DNA of 64,000 nucleotides, taken from positions 3,719 to 67,718 of the forward strand of contig JADKGL010000012.1 in the NCBI GenBank assembly GCA_016722295.1, written 5' to 3'. This document shows positions 39,359-49,080 of the stretch, in pieces; position 1 is the stretch's first letter, and the number at the start of each line of letters is the position of its first letter. Under the pieces are notes generated by a model. The model was given only the letters and a program-made list of their open reading frames with translations, ran no database searches and was not told the DNA's origin. This DNA is from Saprospiraceae bacterium. GTDB taxonomy: Bacteria > Bacteroidota > Bacteroidia > Chitinophagales > Saprospiraceae. The position numbers and the translations under genes are program-made.

Positions 39359-41050
39359 ATGAATTTATATTCTAAACTTTTAGCTCTTCTTTTAGCAAAT
39401 TTGACATTGACGATTTATGCTCAAAATCCATTGCCAAATAATTGGCATTCTTTAGACAAAAAAGAAAATGGATATTATGGGGTAAGTGCAGAAAAAGCCA
39501 TACAATCTACATTGAAAGACCGTAAAAGCAAAACAGTAGTCGTCGCAATTTTAGATTCAGGTGTAGATTACAAGCACGAAGATTTAAAAGACAATATGTG
39601 GGTAAATCCAAAAGAAATCCCAAATAATGGACGCGATGATGATCAAAATGGATACATCGATGACATTCATGGTTGGAACTTTATAGGTGGTAAAAATGGT
39701 GAAAATGTATCAAGTGATAATCTTGAAGTGACTCGCCTTTATGCAAAGTTAAAATATAAATATGATAAAGCTGATCCAGATAAAATCTCTAAAGCAGATA
39801 AAAAAAGTTATGAAGAGTTTCTTAAATTAAAAGAAGAAGTAGAAAGTCATCGCCAGACAGCTACTGAAGCTTTAGCTGGAATTCAAAAATCTGAAACAAT
39901 CGTAAAGAATGCGATTCAAGCTGCAATAAAAGCATTAGACGGCCAAGCAATCACACTTGAAAATATTGAAAAACTCGATGAAGGAGATTCTAAAACAATA
40001 TCAACAGGTGTCGCGGTACTCAAACAATTAATAGAAGAATTTCCTGATCTCAAGACTGGTGATGAAATGATGAAATTTATAGAAAATGATTTCAATGAAG
40101 GAAAAAAACATTATCAAAAAGAATTGGACTTTTCTTTCAATCCCGATTTAAATACAAGAAAAATAGTAGGAGATAATTATGCTAATCCTTTAGAAAAAAA
40201 TTACGGCAATAATGATGTTAAAGGCCCAGATGCGTCGCATGGTACACATGTCGCTGGATTGGTTGGTGCTGTAAGGAATAATCAAATCGGAATGGATGGA
40301 ATCGCTACGAATGTTAAAATCATGTCGGTGCGATGTGTACCCGATGGCGATGAACGAGATAAAGACGTAGCAAATGCAATACGATATGCAGTGGATAATG
40401 GAGCAACAGTAATCAATATGAGTTTTGGCAAAGGCTATAGCCCCGAAAAAGACGTAGTAGATGCCGCTGTGAAATACGCAGCTTCAAAAGATGTTCTTCT
40501 TGTACATGCTGCAGGAAACTCAGCTCAAAATAATGACAAAACAAATAATTTTCCCAACAAAGTATACCAAAAGAAAAAATTCTTAGGAAAAAACAAAGCT
40601 AAGAATTGGCTTGAAGTAGGTGCTATAGCTCCAAAAGATGGTTTAGGTATGGTCGCAGGTTTTTCAAACTATGGCAAAAAGAATGTAGATTTATTTTCTC
40701 CAGGCGTAGCCATATATTCTACTACACCTGAAAACACATATAATAGTTTTCAAGGTACTTCAATGGCAAGTCCAATAGCAGCTGGAGTTGTAGCGATGTT
40801 AAGATCTCATTTCCCAACATTAACTGCAAAACAAATTATTAAAATAGTTAAATCTTCAACAGAGACTCCAGTATTAAAAGTTATCCAACCAGGAACAAAA
40901 GAAGAAGTTAACTTCTCAGATTTATCAAGTTCTGGAGGAATTATTAACTTAGAGAAAGCGGTCCAATTAGCATTGAAAACAAAAGGTAAAAAGAAAGTCA
41001 GTGGTTGGAATTCAGACCATTCTGTTGATCCAAAAAACATTCGGGCGTAA
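39359..41050 (+). CDS. S8 family serine peptidase (subtilase) with large insert
   Basis: A 563-aa exported peptidase; signal peptide MNLYSKLLALLLANLTLTIYA. The catalytic triad is Asp66 (AILDSGVDY), His294 (DASHGTHVAG) and Ser468 (FQGTSMASP), with the oxyanion Asn in HAAGNS. Between Asp66 and His294 lies an unusual insertion of about 190 residues that is helical and lysine/glutamate-rich (about 130-260). No T9SS sorting domain is present at the C-terminus. It is probably a periplasmic or outer-membrane protease. A TAnnTTTG-type box (39273-39280, TAACTTTG) lies upstream, as a possible promoter. Confidence 0.88.
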   Translation: MNLYSKLLALLLANLTLTIYAQNPLPNNWHSLDKKENGYYGVSAEKAIQSTLKDRKSKTVVVAILDSGVDYKHEDLKDNMWVNPKEIPNNGRDDDQNGYIDDIHGWNFIGGKNGENVSSDNLEVTRLYAKLKYKYDKADPDKISKADKKSYEEFLKLKEEVESHRQTATEALAGIQKSETIVKNAIQAAIKALDGQAITLENIEKLDEGDSKTISTGVAVLKQLIEEFPDLKTGDEMMKFIENDFNEGKKHYQKELDFSFNPDLNTRKIVGDNYANPLEKNYGNNDVKGPDASHGTHVAGLVGAVRNNQIGMDGIATNVKIMSVRCVPDGDERDKDVANAIRYAVDNGATVINMSFGKGYSPEKDVVDAAVKYAASKDVLLVHAAGNSAQNNDKTNNFPNKVYQKKKFLGKNKAKNWLEVGAIAPKDGLGMVAGFSNYGKKNVDLFSPGVAIYSTTPENTYNSFQGTSMASPIAAGVVAMLRSHFPTLTAKQIIKIVKSSTETPVLKVIQPGTKEEVNFSDLSSSGGIINLEKAVQLALKTKGKKKVSGWNSDHSVDPKNIRA

Positions 41051-41059
41051 GCCTCAAAA

Positions 41060-41704
41060 ATGAGCTCGTGGAAAAAAATATTCGCTTTAGACGATCATCG
41101 TACAGATGAGATAAAAAGCAAAGCCGCATTACTGAATATGAACTATTCAGAAAAAGATGAGTACGGCATTTTGAATCAACTCAAAGAGTTCAAACTAATT
41201 AAAGATCATGGCGGTGAGATTTATAATGTCTTAAGCAATCATGACCCGATTTCGAAACATTATTTTTTTGATTATAAATACACTGTTTCAACCGGGAAAT
41301 CCTCAATTACATTTAAACAATCAGTAAATTTTTTTAATTGCAAGGCTCTTTCAATTCCGGAGTTTCATTTGCGACCTGAAGAATTTTATGACAAATTTTT
41401 AACTTGGCTTGGATTTCCTGATATTAATTTTGAAAGCCATACTGAATTCAGCCATAAATACAAATTGACAGGTGAATACAAGGATGTTATAAAGTATTAT
41501 TTTCATAAAGATATTTTAGATCTATTGTCTAGTCATGCATTATTCCATATGGAAGGTATGAATTATTACCTGATCTTATACCACCACAATTACTTATTGC
41601 CATCAAAAATGATACCTTCATTTGTACATCTCAGTACTTTAATTTATGAATTATTTAAACTGAGATCCAAATCAAGCCAAGAAGAATTTAAATTGAATCT
41701 TTAA
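41060..41704 (+). CDS. Hypothetical protein (214 aa)
   Basis: A charged cytoplasmic protein without signal peptide, membrane segment or recognised domain. Aromatic residues are frequent (FFDYKYTVS, SVNFFNCKAL, LTWLGFPDI). It starts ten bases after the subtilase stop, and the NlpC/P60 gene follows after 23 bases, which suggests a common transcript. No function can be given. Confidence 0.6.
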   Translation: MSSWKKIFALDDHRTDEIKSKAALLNMNYSEKDEYGILNQLKEFKLIKDHGGEIYNVLSNHDPISKHYFFDYKYTVSTGKSSITFKQSVNFFNCKALSIPEFHLRPEEFYDKFLTWLGFPDINFESHTEFSHKYKLTGEYKDVIKYYFHKDILDLLSSHALFHMEGMNYYLILYHHNYLLPSKMIPSFVHLSTLIYELFKLRSKSSQEEFKLNL

Positions 41705-41727
41705 TCAATTTTCAATTGTCAAAACAT

Positions 41728-42462
41728 ATGGAAGTAAAACAGAGCAATATATCTGTTCTCGCTATGCGAAAAGAACCCAATCATCGGTCTGAAATGGTAA
41801 GTCAAATTATTTATGGCGATGGTGTAATTTTACAAGAAGTAAAACGTGAATGGTCATTAATCAAAACTTCACATGATGATTATTCTGGATGGATAGAATC
41901 GAAACATTTCCAACAATTTGAAAACGTTTCAAAGCCAGAAGCCATACTATGTACAAGTTTAGTGCAAGCAAAATTAAAAAATAAAACTGTTTATCTAGCA
42001 TTCGGTAGTTTTACTCCACTATTTTCATTTTTTGAAGAAAGCGATTATTTCAAATTTCAAGAAAAAATAAACACAAAAGACTTATTCGAAATTTTTGAAA
42101 AAGTAATGTTGGATGTTCCATATCTTTGGGGAGGTCGAACAGTCTTTGGAGTAGATTGCTCCGGACTGAGTCAGTTGTTCTATCGATTTTTAGGTATTAA
42201 CTTAGCTCGGGATGCCTCACTGCAAATCCATCAAGGAATTGAAATAGCTCTATCTGATAGACAATCTGGCGATCTTGTTTTTTTTCAAAATGATCAAGGA
42301 GCAATCACACATGTAGGAATTCTAAAAACACCTAATACCATACTTCACTCGTCAGGAGAAGTTCGTTTAGATCAGTTTGATGAAAAAGGAATATTTAGAA
42401 AAGATCTTAAAATCTATACACATCAATTGCATTCAATACGGCGAGTTTCAGGCATTATTTAA
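41728..42462 (+). CDS. NlpC/P60 family peptidoglycan hydrolase with SH3-like domain
   Basis: I chose ATG 41728 over the TTG at 41716. The first ~70 residues form a bacterial SH3-like module (NISVLAMRKEP, REWSLIKTSHDDYSGWIES). The C-terminal half is an NlpC/P60 cysteine peptidase with Cys144 (GVDCSGLSQLF), His195 (THVGIL) and a polar third residue. These enzymes cleave peptide stems of the cell wall (D-Glu/diamino acid bonds). No signal peptide is evident, so the location is unclear. It is third in a run with the subtilase. Confidence 0.85.
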   Translation: MEVKQSNISVLAMRKEPNHRSEMVSQIIYGDGVILQEVKREWSLIKTSHDDYSGWIESKHFQQFENVSKPEAILCTSLVQAKLKNKTVYLAFGSFTPLFSFFEESDYFKFQEKINTKDLFEIFEKVMLDVPYLWGGRTVFGVDCSGLSQLFYRFLGINLARDASLQIHQGIEIALSDRQSGDLVFFQNDQGAITHVGILKTPNTILHSSGEVRLDQFDEKGIFRKDLKIYTHQLHSIRRVSGII

Positions 42463-42817
42463 CAGAATGATAGCTTCACTATTGCATCATCTATCAAATA
42501 AAACTTACTGAATAACAAAATGCAAAAAAAGTAGTCACTTTACTAAAAAGAAAGAATTATACAGAAAAGACTGCTGATATCAATTTTTGTGAATCTAAAA
42601 TAGATTTCAAGGAATTATCATATCTAAAATGAAAAAATTAGACCAAATACATGACAAATTTGTTCAAATTTTGCAAACATCAACTCAAGAATTAACCATC
42701 AACAATTTACCTCTATTTATTTACCAAACTTTATTATAATCAATCATCATATGGATCAAATTTAAAAGGTTAATAAAAAATCGATTTACCTTCGCATTCA
42801 AATTTAAAATATTAAAA
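42463..42817. other. Gene-free AT-rich stretch
   Basis: No coding frame or structured element was recognised. The last ~40 nt before the following gene contain TACCTTCG, close to the TAnnTTTG box, as a possible promoter of the beta-barrel gene. Confidence 0.35.
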
Positions 42818-43381
42818 ATGAACAAAATTTTTTTATTTCTTTTCTTATGTTGTTTTGCAAGTTTGAATGCACAGAACATTAAATTTAATCCTAAATTAGG
42901 ATTTGGCTTTTATGACATTGCCTTCAGTGAAGACCAAGAAATTGACGGTAAGCTAATGTTAACAATTGGTAGTGATTTACGTGTAGGGTCAAAATCATTA
43001 TTTTTCAATACCGGTTTACATCTTTCTACTGATGGTTTTACTGATGATGGTACTACATTTCAAGATGAAGGCTCTTTAACATTTATTAGAGTTCCAACTC
43101 AACTTGGTTGGTATGTATTTGGCAGAGAAAAAAACTTTGCACTATTATTAAAAGGAGGGTTGACTCATAATTTTTATGCTTTCCAAAAAAATCTTAGTCC
43201 TGACGCAGATGAACTAATTAAAAAGTATAATCTAGCAACTACGTTTGGATTAGGAACTGATGTTTTCAAATATATCCATGTAGGATTAGATATTGATTTA
43301 GGATTGAGTAACTATTTTGACTTAGATCCAATCGAAGGTAAAAAAGTAGCTGTATTATTTAATATAGGTGCAACTTTCTAA
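42818..43381 (+). CDS. Outer-membrane beta-barrel protein
   Basis: A 187-aa protein with a signal peptide (FLFLFLCCFASLNA) and short alternating strands typical of small porin-like barrels (PKLGFGFYDIAF, LFFNTGLHLS, VAVLFNIGATF to the end), ending in Phe. Similar small barrels are common in Bacteroidota (PorT/OMP_b-brl-like). The function is unknown. A strong intrinsic terminator follows. Confidence 0.75.
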   Translation: MNKIFLFLFLCCFASLNAQNIKFNPKLGFGFYDIAFSEDQEIDGKLMLTIGSDLRVGSKSLFFNTGLHLSTDGFTDDGTTFQDEGSLTFIRVPTQLGWYVFGREKNFALLLKGGLTHNFYAFQKNLSPDADELIKKYNLATTFGLGTDVFKYIHVGLDIDLGLSNYFDLDPIEGKKVAVLFNIGATF

Positions 43382-43397
43382 GTTTAAAAAATTTGTG

Positions 43398-43442
43398 AAA
43401 AGGAATTTAGTTTTATATGTCTAAATTCCTTTTCTTTTTTTT
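43398..43442 (+). terminator. Intrinsic terminator
   Basis: A perfect 13-bp stem (43398-43410 with 43421-43433, aaaaggaatttag) closes a 10-nt loop and is followed by a T-rich tract. It ends the transcript of the beta-barrel gene. Confidence 0.88.
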
Positions 43443-43539
43443 GGTTTTGAATTATTAATTCCACTTTACTTTGCAATAACCTTTGAATAAATGAACATTG
43501 AGAGATGACAACTATGCGAGAAATAACGAAATCAGTAGT

Positions 43540-43735
43540 TAGTTGTAAGTAATAAGTTGTAAGTAATAAGTTACAAGTTTATTTTTACATTCTACTTTTT
43601 TTGTCAGAACAAGATTATTGGGATTTATTGGATTGGTAGGATTCTTTATTTCACTATTAGTTATTATCCTTTAACTATAAACTTTCCACTTTCTACTTTC
43701 TACTTTCCACATTTATCTTTTCACTTTTATCTATT
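43540..43735. repeat. Simple repeats at convergent gene ends
   Basis: The spacer has two tandem copies of an AGTTGTAAGTAATA-like unit (about 43545-43575) and a CTTTCYA-type run (TTTCCACTTTCTACTTTCTACTTTCCAC, near 43683-43710, given here in part). The latter reaches into the 3' end of the symporter gene and encodes its last residues. Confidence 0.6.
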
Positions 43736-45342
43736 ATCTGAATTAAATAACTACAAATAAATACAATCCCACAAGCAATAACATTATACCACAAAAATCC
43801 TAAGTCCGAGTAAAAGAACAAAAGAAAAATCACAGCTTGTGCTATCAATGCAGAAATAAAAACAGCATTGGATTTTACAGTTTTACTGTAGAATGCTACA
43901 AGGAAAATTCCAAGCACTGTTCCGTAAAATAATGATCCAATGATATTGATGAACTGGATTAAGTTCTCAAATAAATTAGCTGTCAATGCAAATCCGATTG
44001 CTATTACTCCCCACAGTATTGTAAATCCCTTTGTCCAATTTACTTCGCTTTGTTCAGTGAGATTTGAAGAAAAGAATCGCTTGAATATATCTATAGTAGT
44101 GGTTCCGGAGAGCGCATTGAGTTCGGCCGATATCGATGACATTGCAGCGCATAGAATTACTGCGATCAAAAGTCCAATTAATCCCTTTGGTAAATAATTC
44201 ATTATAAAGTAAAGAAAGACATAGTCTTTGTCATTGGATTCTTCTTGAGGTAATGTTTGTTTGACAAAATTTTGAATATCAGTTCTTAGTGTTTTTTCAT
44301 CTTTGATCACTTGCATTGCATCTTGTGTGGCATCACTTTTTCTTGTTTGGATTGCAGCTACATTTTCTTTGAACTCATTGTATTTTTCTGGATATTGTGT
44401 TTGTAATTTTTTTTCTACTTGAGTATTGAAGCTTACTGGCAATGTTTGGTATTGAAGAAAAACATACAATAGAACACCACAAAATAAAATAAAAAATTGC
44501 ATTGGAATTTTCAGTATTCCATTCATGATCAAACCTTTTTTGGCTTGCTCTGGATTTTTTCCAGAGAGATATCTTTGAACCTGACTTTGATCCGTGCCAA
44601 AATAAGCTAATGCAAGAAAAAATCCTCCAGTAAGTCCTGCCCATACATTATACCGATCATCATAGTTTAGTCGAAAATTGACCACTTGCATTTTATCATG
44701 ATTTCCTGCTATGCGAAGTGCTTGAAAGAAATCGACATTGTCGGGAAGTTGATATATGATGAAGAAAAAGATAAATAGCATTCCCACAAGGATGACAAAC
44801 ATCTGTTGCATTTGTGTAACACTCACAGCTGATGATCCGCCACTCACTGTATATAAGATGACGAGTATTCCAGAGCTAATGATAGTCAATTGGAGATCCC
44901 AAGAAAACATTGTAGATAAAATAATCGCAGGAGCATAGATCGTTATTCCAGCAGCTAATCCACGTTGTATAAGAAATATTAGTGCAGCAAGAGTTCTAGT
45001 CTTTACATCAAATCTTTTTTCGAGATATTCATAAGCTGTAAAGACTTTCTCTTTGTAAAACATTGGAATAAAAGTCATGCAAATTACAATCATCGCCAGT
45101 GGCAATCCAAAATAAAATTGCACGAATCGCATTCCGTCAAAATAACCTTGACCTGTAGTAGAAATAAATGTAATCGCACTTGCTTGTGTTGCCATGACGC
45201 CAAGTCCAACTTTCCACCATGAGAGTGATTGTTCACCTAATATATACTCATTAAGATTAGTCTGTTTGCGGGTTTTTATAGCTCCATAAATTGCAATAAA
45301 GCCTAAAGTACTTATTAATACAATCCAATCAATTCCACTCAT
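43693..45342 (-). CDS. Sodium/solute symporter (SSS family)
   Basis: A 549-aa membrane protein with about 13 hydrophobic helices and the SSS family layout. The N-terminal segment is ISTLGFIAIYGAI; the conserved loop WWKVGLGVMATQASAITFIS carries sodium-site residues, and TVSGGSSAVSVTQMQQ follows. A soluble loop of about 90 residues (around 310-400) interrupts the helices. It takes up a sugar, amino acid or similar solute with Na+; sequence alone does not identify the substrate. The last ~12 residues (DKSEKINVESRK) are encoded by simple-repeat DNA and are probably variable. A PIG-L deacetylase gene lies upstream on the same strand, 100 nt away, so they may be cotranscribed. Confidence 0.88.
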   Translation of the reverse strand: MSGIDWIVLISTLGFIAIYGAIKTRKQTNLNEYILGEQSLSWWKVGLGVMATQASAITFISTTGQGYFDGMRFVQFYFGLPLAMIVICMTFIPMFYKEKVFTAYEYLEKRFDVKTRTLAALIFLIQRGLAAGITIYAPAIILSTMFSWDLQLTIISSGILVILYTVSGGSSAVSVTQMQQMFVILVGMLFIFFFIIYQLPDNVDFFQALRIAGNHDKMQVVNFRLNYDDRYNVWAGLTGGFFLALAYFGTDQSQVQRYLSGKNPEQAKKGLIMNGILKIPMQFFILFCGVLLYVFLQYQTLPVSFNTQVEKKLQTQYPEKYNEFKENVAAIQTRKSDATQDAMQVIKDEKTLRTDIQNFVKQTLPQEESNDKDYVFLYFIMNYLPKGLIGLLIAVILCAAMSSISAELNALSGTTTIDIFKRFFSSNLTEQSEVNWTKGFTILWGVIAIGFALTANLFENLIQFINIIGSLFYGTVLGIFLVAFYSKTVKSNAVFISALIAQAVIFLLFFYSDLGFLWYNVIACGIVFICSYLIQIIDKSEKINVESRK

Positions 45343-45441
45343 GATGCTTTATAATAATTACTGATTAATGTAAAGATTATGATATAGATTAGTAAACTAA
45401 GTATAAGATAAGTATAAGATTTCCTCCATTCCATGATCATG

Positions 45442-47917
45442 TTATTTTGATACTAAATTAGCAAATATTCTGTATGCTCCTGGAATACCTTTTGGCAGTT
45501 GTCGAAACCAAGATATTGGTGTGTAGATAAAATCTCCTTTGCCTACTTTTTTATATAGAATCGCAGATTTTAAATCTTTTTCCTTAGGGTCATTCATTAA
45601 AAGAATTTCCTCATAAGTCGAATCGTATGGATTCGGAAAATATAATCCTCTTTCTTGAATCCAAGCATTAAAGTCATCTGCTTTAATAGTATTAGGAGAA
45701 GTCAATAATTGATGATTTGCGATATTTATTTTAACAGGAGAATTTTCATCTGTGATCCGATCTCTTGAGATTTTTAAAGGAGATGGTGCAAAGTCTGGTG
45801 TATTCAATTCTGCTGTCGTGTTGTATTGCATGATCACTCGTCCTCCTGATTGCATATAGTTCATCAGTTTTGTTTTGCAATCCAAAATAGCATCATTCGT
45901 ATTCAATGCTCTAATACCAAAAATTAAAACAGGAAATTTCTTTGCATCCAGTTTATCCAAATCTTGCACAGAGATATTCGTCACTGGAAAATTCATTTTT
46001 TCTAATGCCTGAACAGTATAATCTCCAGCGCCATTGACGTATGCTATTGGTTTTATTTTCGTCTTCAAGTCGATCGAACTTACTCTGATTTTTGCTGGAA
46101 CATTAATATTTTGCCACTGAATATGTGGGTATTTTATTTGTCTTTGTAAGAAAAGATTTTTCCCATTGATTTGAATGTTGATGTCTGTGATTTGATTTGT
46201 GATGGATTGATTCTGAATGCTGACTTCTATTACTTTTTCATCACCTATTTTCTCTAATGAATACGCAATTTCTTTTGGTGTAATTTGAACACTACTATTG
46301 CTTACAAAACTAATTTTTCCCGATTGATGATTTGAATTGGCTTTGATTTTAAATTTAAATGGCGTCGCTTTAGAATTGGTTAATAATATATTTTCATCGA
46401 ACGGAATTGCACTTACATTAGGTATGATATCCAATGGCTGTGTGACTTCACCTAATACAGGATCATCATTTTTAAAATAAATATCTTTGATGAGTTCATA
46501 CTCTACACCATTGATATCGACTATAGCTCTAGACTTTAATTCTCTTTGATTTATCGGTAGACATTGATTTAAATTTTTATCTACTTGATAATTTCCATTT
46601 CCTCTACCATACCATAACCAATATGGTGAAGTTATCTGAAGTTGATTTGGTATTACAATTTTTTTTGAAAACAAGAGCCCTTCATTTGTTTTTAAATTTG
46701 CTTGAATTGTTGTATCAAACAAATTTGGAGTGAAGTGGATGCGCTTTAATTTTACAGTTGTATTAGCTCTGCTGATGATTTCACAATTGACTTTTATTTC
46801 ATTAGATGTTGAAGTCGTCTGTACATCAGTGTGTGAAGCAAAGTATATTGAGGCGCATTGAAGAATGAGATTTTGGACTTCTTCAAGTTTTATTTTTTGC
46901 CAATGGCTTGGCTCTAGAGCTTTTATTTTTTGCTCAATCTTTTGCAAAAGTGGAATACTCAATTCTGGAGAAAGATGATTGTATTCCTTAATTGCTTGGT
47001 TGACCAGCTCACTGATTTCTTTTCCATTTTTTATTCTGTTCCAAGAGAAGTCCAAGCCATCAAAAGGAGTAAGATGATTGAAATCCTTCGCTTGATCCAA
47101 TCTTTCTAAATATTCCAAACTTTTTCCCCTTGTACTATTGATTCCAAATCCTTGTGATTTGTGCATACTTCGACTTTGCGCAGCAATTTCTGTTGTAGAA
47201 TAACCAGATCCATTCAAATAATTTCCAACTTCAAATGAGTACAAATTCGATTTATCCGCTTTCTCAAAATTTTCTCTTGAACCCCAAAAGAACCATGAGG
47301 TATTGAAGAATATTCTTTTGATATCAATTTTTTCTATTCCTTGACTGATATTGGGATAATATGTATTTTCATTTTGTTTGTTGAATGCTTCTAAAGACAT
47401 GATCGCAGAAGCAGTGTGATGACCATGGGTTTTTCCACTTGTTCTATGATCGAATCGATTGATTATGACATCTGGTTTAAATTCTCTTATTACTTTTACC
47501 AAATCCTCTTGTACGATTTTAGGATCCCATATTTGATAAGTTTCTTCTGCATTTTTTGAATAACCAAAATCATTGGCTCTGGAAAAATACTGTATGCCGC
47601 CATCTATCTTTCGCGCTTCGATGAGTTCATTGGTGCGAATCACACCAAGATATTCATCTAGCTCTGATCCAATTAAATTTTGTCCGCCATCTCCTCGCGT
47701 CAATGAGATATATGCTGTTCTCAATTGTTGGTCTTTCGAAAGTGCTGTAATCAGTCTTGTATTTTCATCATCAGGATGCGCTGCAACATATAATACTGAA
47801 CCTAATACATTCAATTTTCTAATTCCATCATAAATATCGGCACTATTCCAATTTTTTTGTTGCGAGAAGCATATTGTCCATGAACTTAAAAAAGTAATAT
47901 GAAGTGTTTTTTTGCAT
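45442..47917 (-). CDS. PIG-L family deacetylase, exported; start region frameshifted
   Basis: The PIG-L/LmbE domain begins with the zinc motif AAHPDDE (near residue 40) and has the partner motif HGHHTASAIM. The ~500-residue C-terminal part is beta-rich, with a possible accessory domain towards the end. The plain open frame starts at 47814, inside the domain. The upstream sequence encodes a good signal peptide (KTLHITFLSSWTICF) starting at ATG 47917, if one base of the A7 run (T7 at 47907-47913 on the plus strand) is removed. I give the extended start and expect a sequencing error. The enzyme removes acetyl groups from N-acetyl sugars in the periplasm or at the surface. The downstream symporter suggests that the sugar product is taken up. 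Confidence 0.85.
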
Positions 47918-47999
47918 GAAAAATTTTATTTAATATTCTTTGTTCTAAAGGAAAACCACAATATCAAATTCTTGTTTACATCAGATAGTAAATAAAGCA

Positions 48000-49070
48000 A
48001 TGGAATTCAAACCAATACTCAATGCCACAGACCAAGTTCCTTTACTACTAGGACCTTGTAGTGCAGAATCATACGAACAAATGGAGCAGACGATTCAGTC
48101 TTGTTTGGCTTTGAACCCGCAGATCATAAGAGCAGGAGTGTGGAAGCCACGAACGAGACCAGGTCAATTTCAAGGAATGGGGGAGATCGCATTGGAGTGG
48201 CTGGCTGATCTACAGAAGAAATTTAATATTCCAATTGCAACCGAAGTAGCCAATCCTCAACACGTTGAAGCATGTTTAAAACAAGGGCTACACACTTTGT
48301 GGATTGGAGCTAGGACCACTGTGAACCCTTTTTATGTTCAAGAAATAGCAGATGCATTGCGTGGTGAGAAAGTTTCAATAATGGTAAAGAATCCAATGAA
48401 TCCTGATTTAGCACTTTGGATAGGGTGTATTGAGAGAATTTACAAAGTAGGTGTTGAAAATATTGCTGCTATTCATCGGGGATTTTCGTTTTATGGAAAT
48501 TCAGTTTATAGAAATGTTCCTCGATGGCAGATTCCGATTGAGTTGCGAAGACGATTACCAGGACTTCAACTTGTTGGAGATATCAGTCATATTTCTGGAA
48601 GTGTAGCACATTTAAGAGAGATTGCCCAGATTGCTTTAGATTTAAATTATGATGGGTTGATGGCAGAGATTCATTTTGATCCAAACACAGCAAAAAGTGA
48701 TGCTGACCAACAAGTCACCGCAGAATATTTCCAAGCAAATGTTTTTTCAAAATTAATTAAGCGCAGGGTAGATTCTAATTCAATTATTTTCAACGATAAG
48801 TTGAATCAACTTAGAAATGATATCGATCAAATAGATCATCAACTTATTGAATTATTGAGCCGCAGAATGAAAATTGCAGAACAATTGGGTTTAGAGAAAA
48901 AAGAAAATTATATTTCGATTTTCCAACCCCATCGTTGGGATGAGATAGTGGAAAGATTGTCAAAATATGGTAAAGAAAATAATCTATCTCAAGAGTTTAT
49001 TTTCTCATTGATTGAAGCGATTCATATTGAATCCATCCAACATCAAAGCAAAATGATGAATTTGGATTAG
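48000..49070 (+). CDS. Fused DAHP synthase/chorismate mutase
   Basis: A 356-aa two-domain enzyme. Residues 1-260 are a type I-beta DAHP synthase (GPCSAES, GVWKPRTRPGQFQG, PIATEVAN, GDISHISG), which joins phosphoenolpyruvate and erythrose-4-phosphate at the entry to the aromatic pathway. Residues about 265-350 are an AroQ chorismate mutase (LNQLRNDIDQIDHQLIELLSRRMKIAEQLG, LEKKENYI). This fusion is typical of Bacteroidota, where the mutase domain also provides feedback control. The gene is complete, with a divergent PIG-L gene on its left. Confidence 0.9.
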   Translation: MEFKPILNATDQVPLLLGPCSAESYEQMEQTIQSCLALNPQIIRAGVWKPRTRPGQFQGMGEIALEWLADLQKKFNIPIATEVANPQHVEACLKQGLHTLWIGARTTVNPFYVQEIADALRGEKVSIMVKNPMNPDLALWIGCIERIYKVGVENIAAIHRGFSFYGNSVYRNVPRWQIPIELRRRLPGLQLVGDISHISGSVAHLREIAQIALDLNYDGLMAEIHFDPNTAKSDADQQVTAEYFQANVFSKLIKRRVDSNSIIFNDKLNQLRNDIDQIDHQLIELLSRRMKIAEQLGLEKKENYISIFQPHRWDEIVERLSKYGKENNLSQEFIFSLIEAIHIESIQHQSKMMNLD

Positions 49071-49080
49071 TCCCTTTGAC

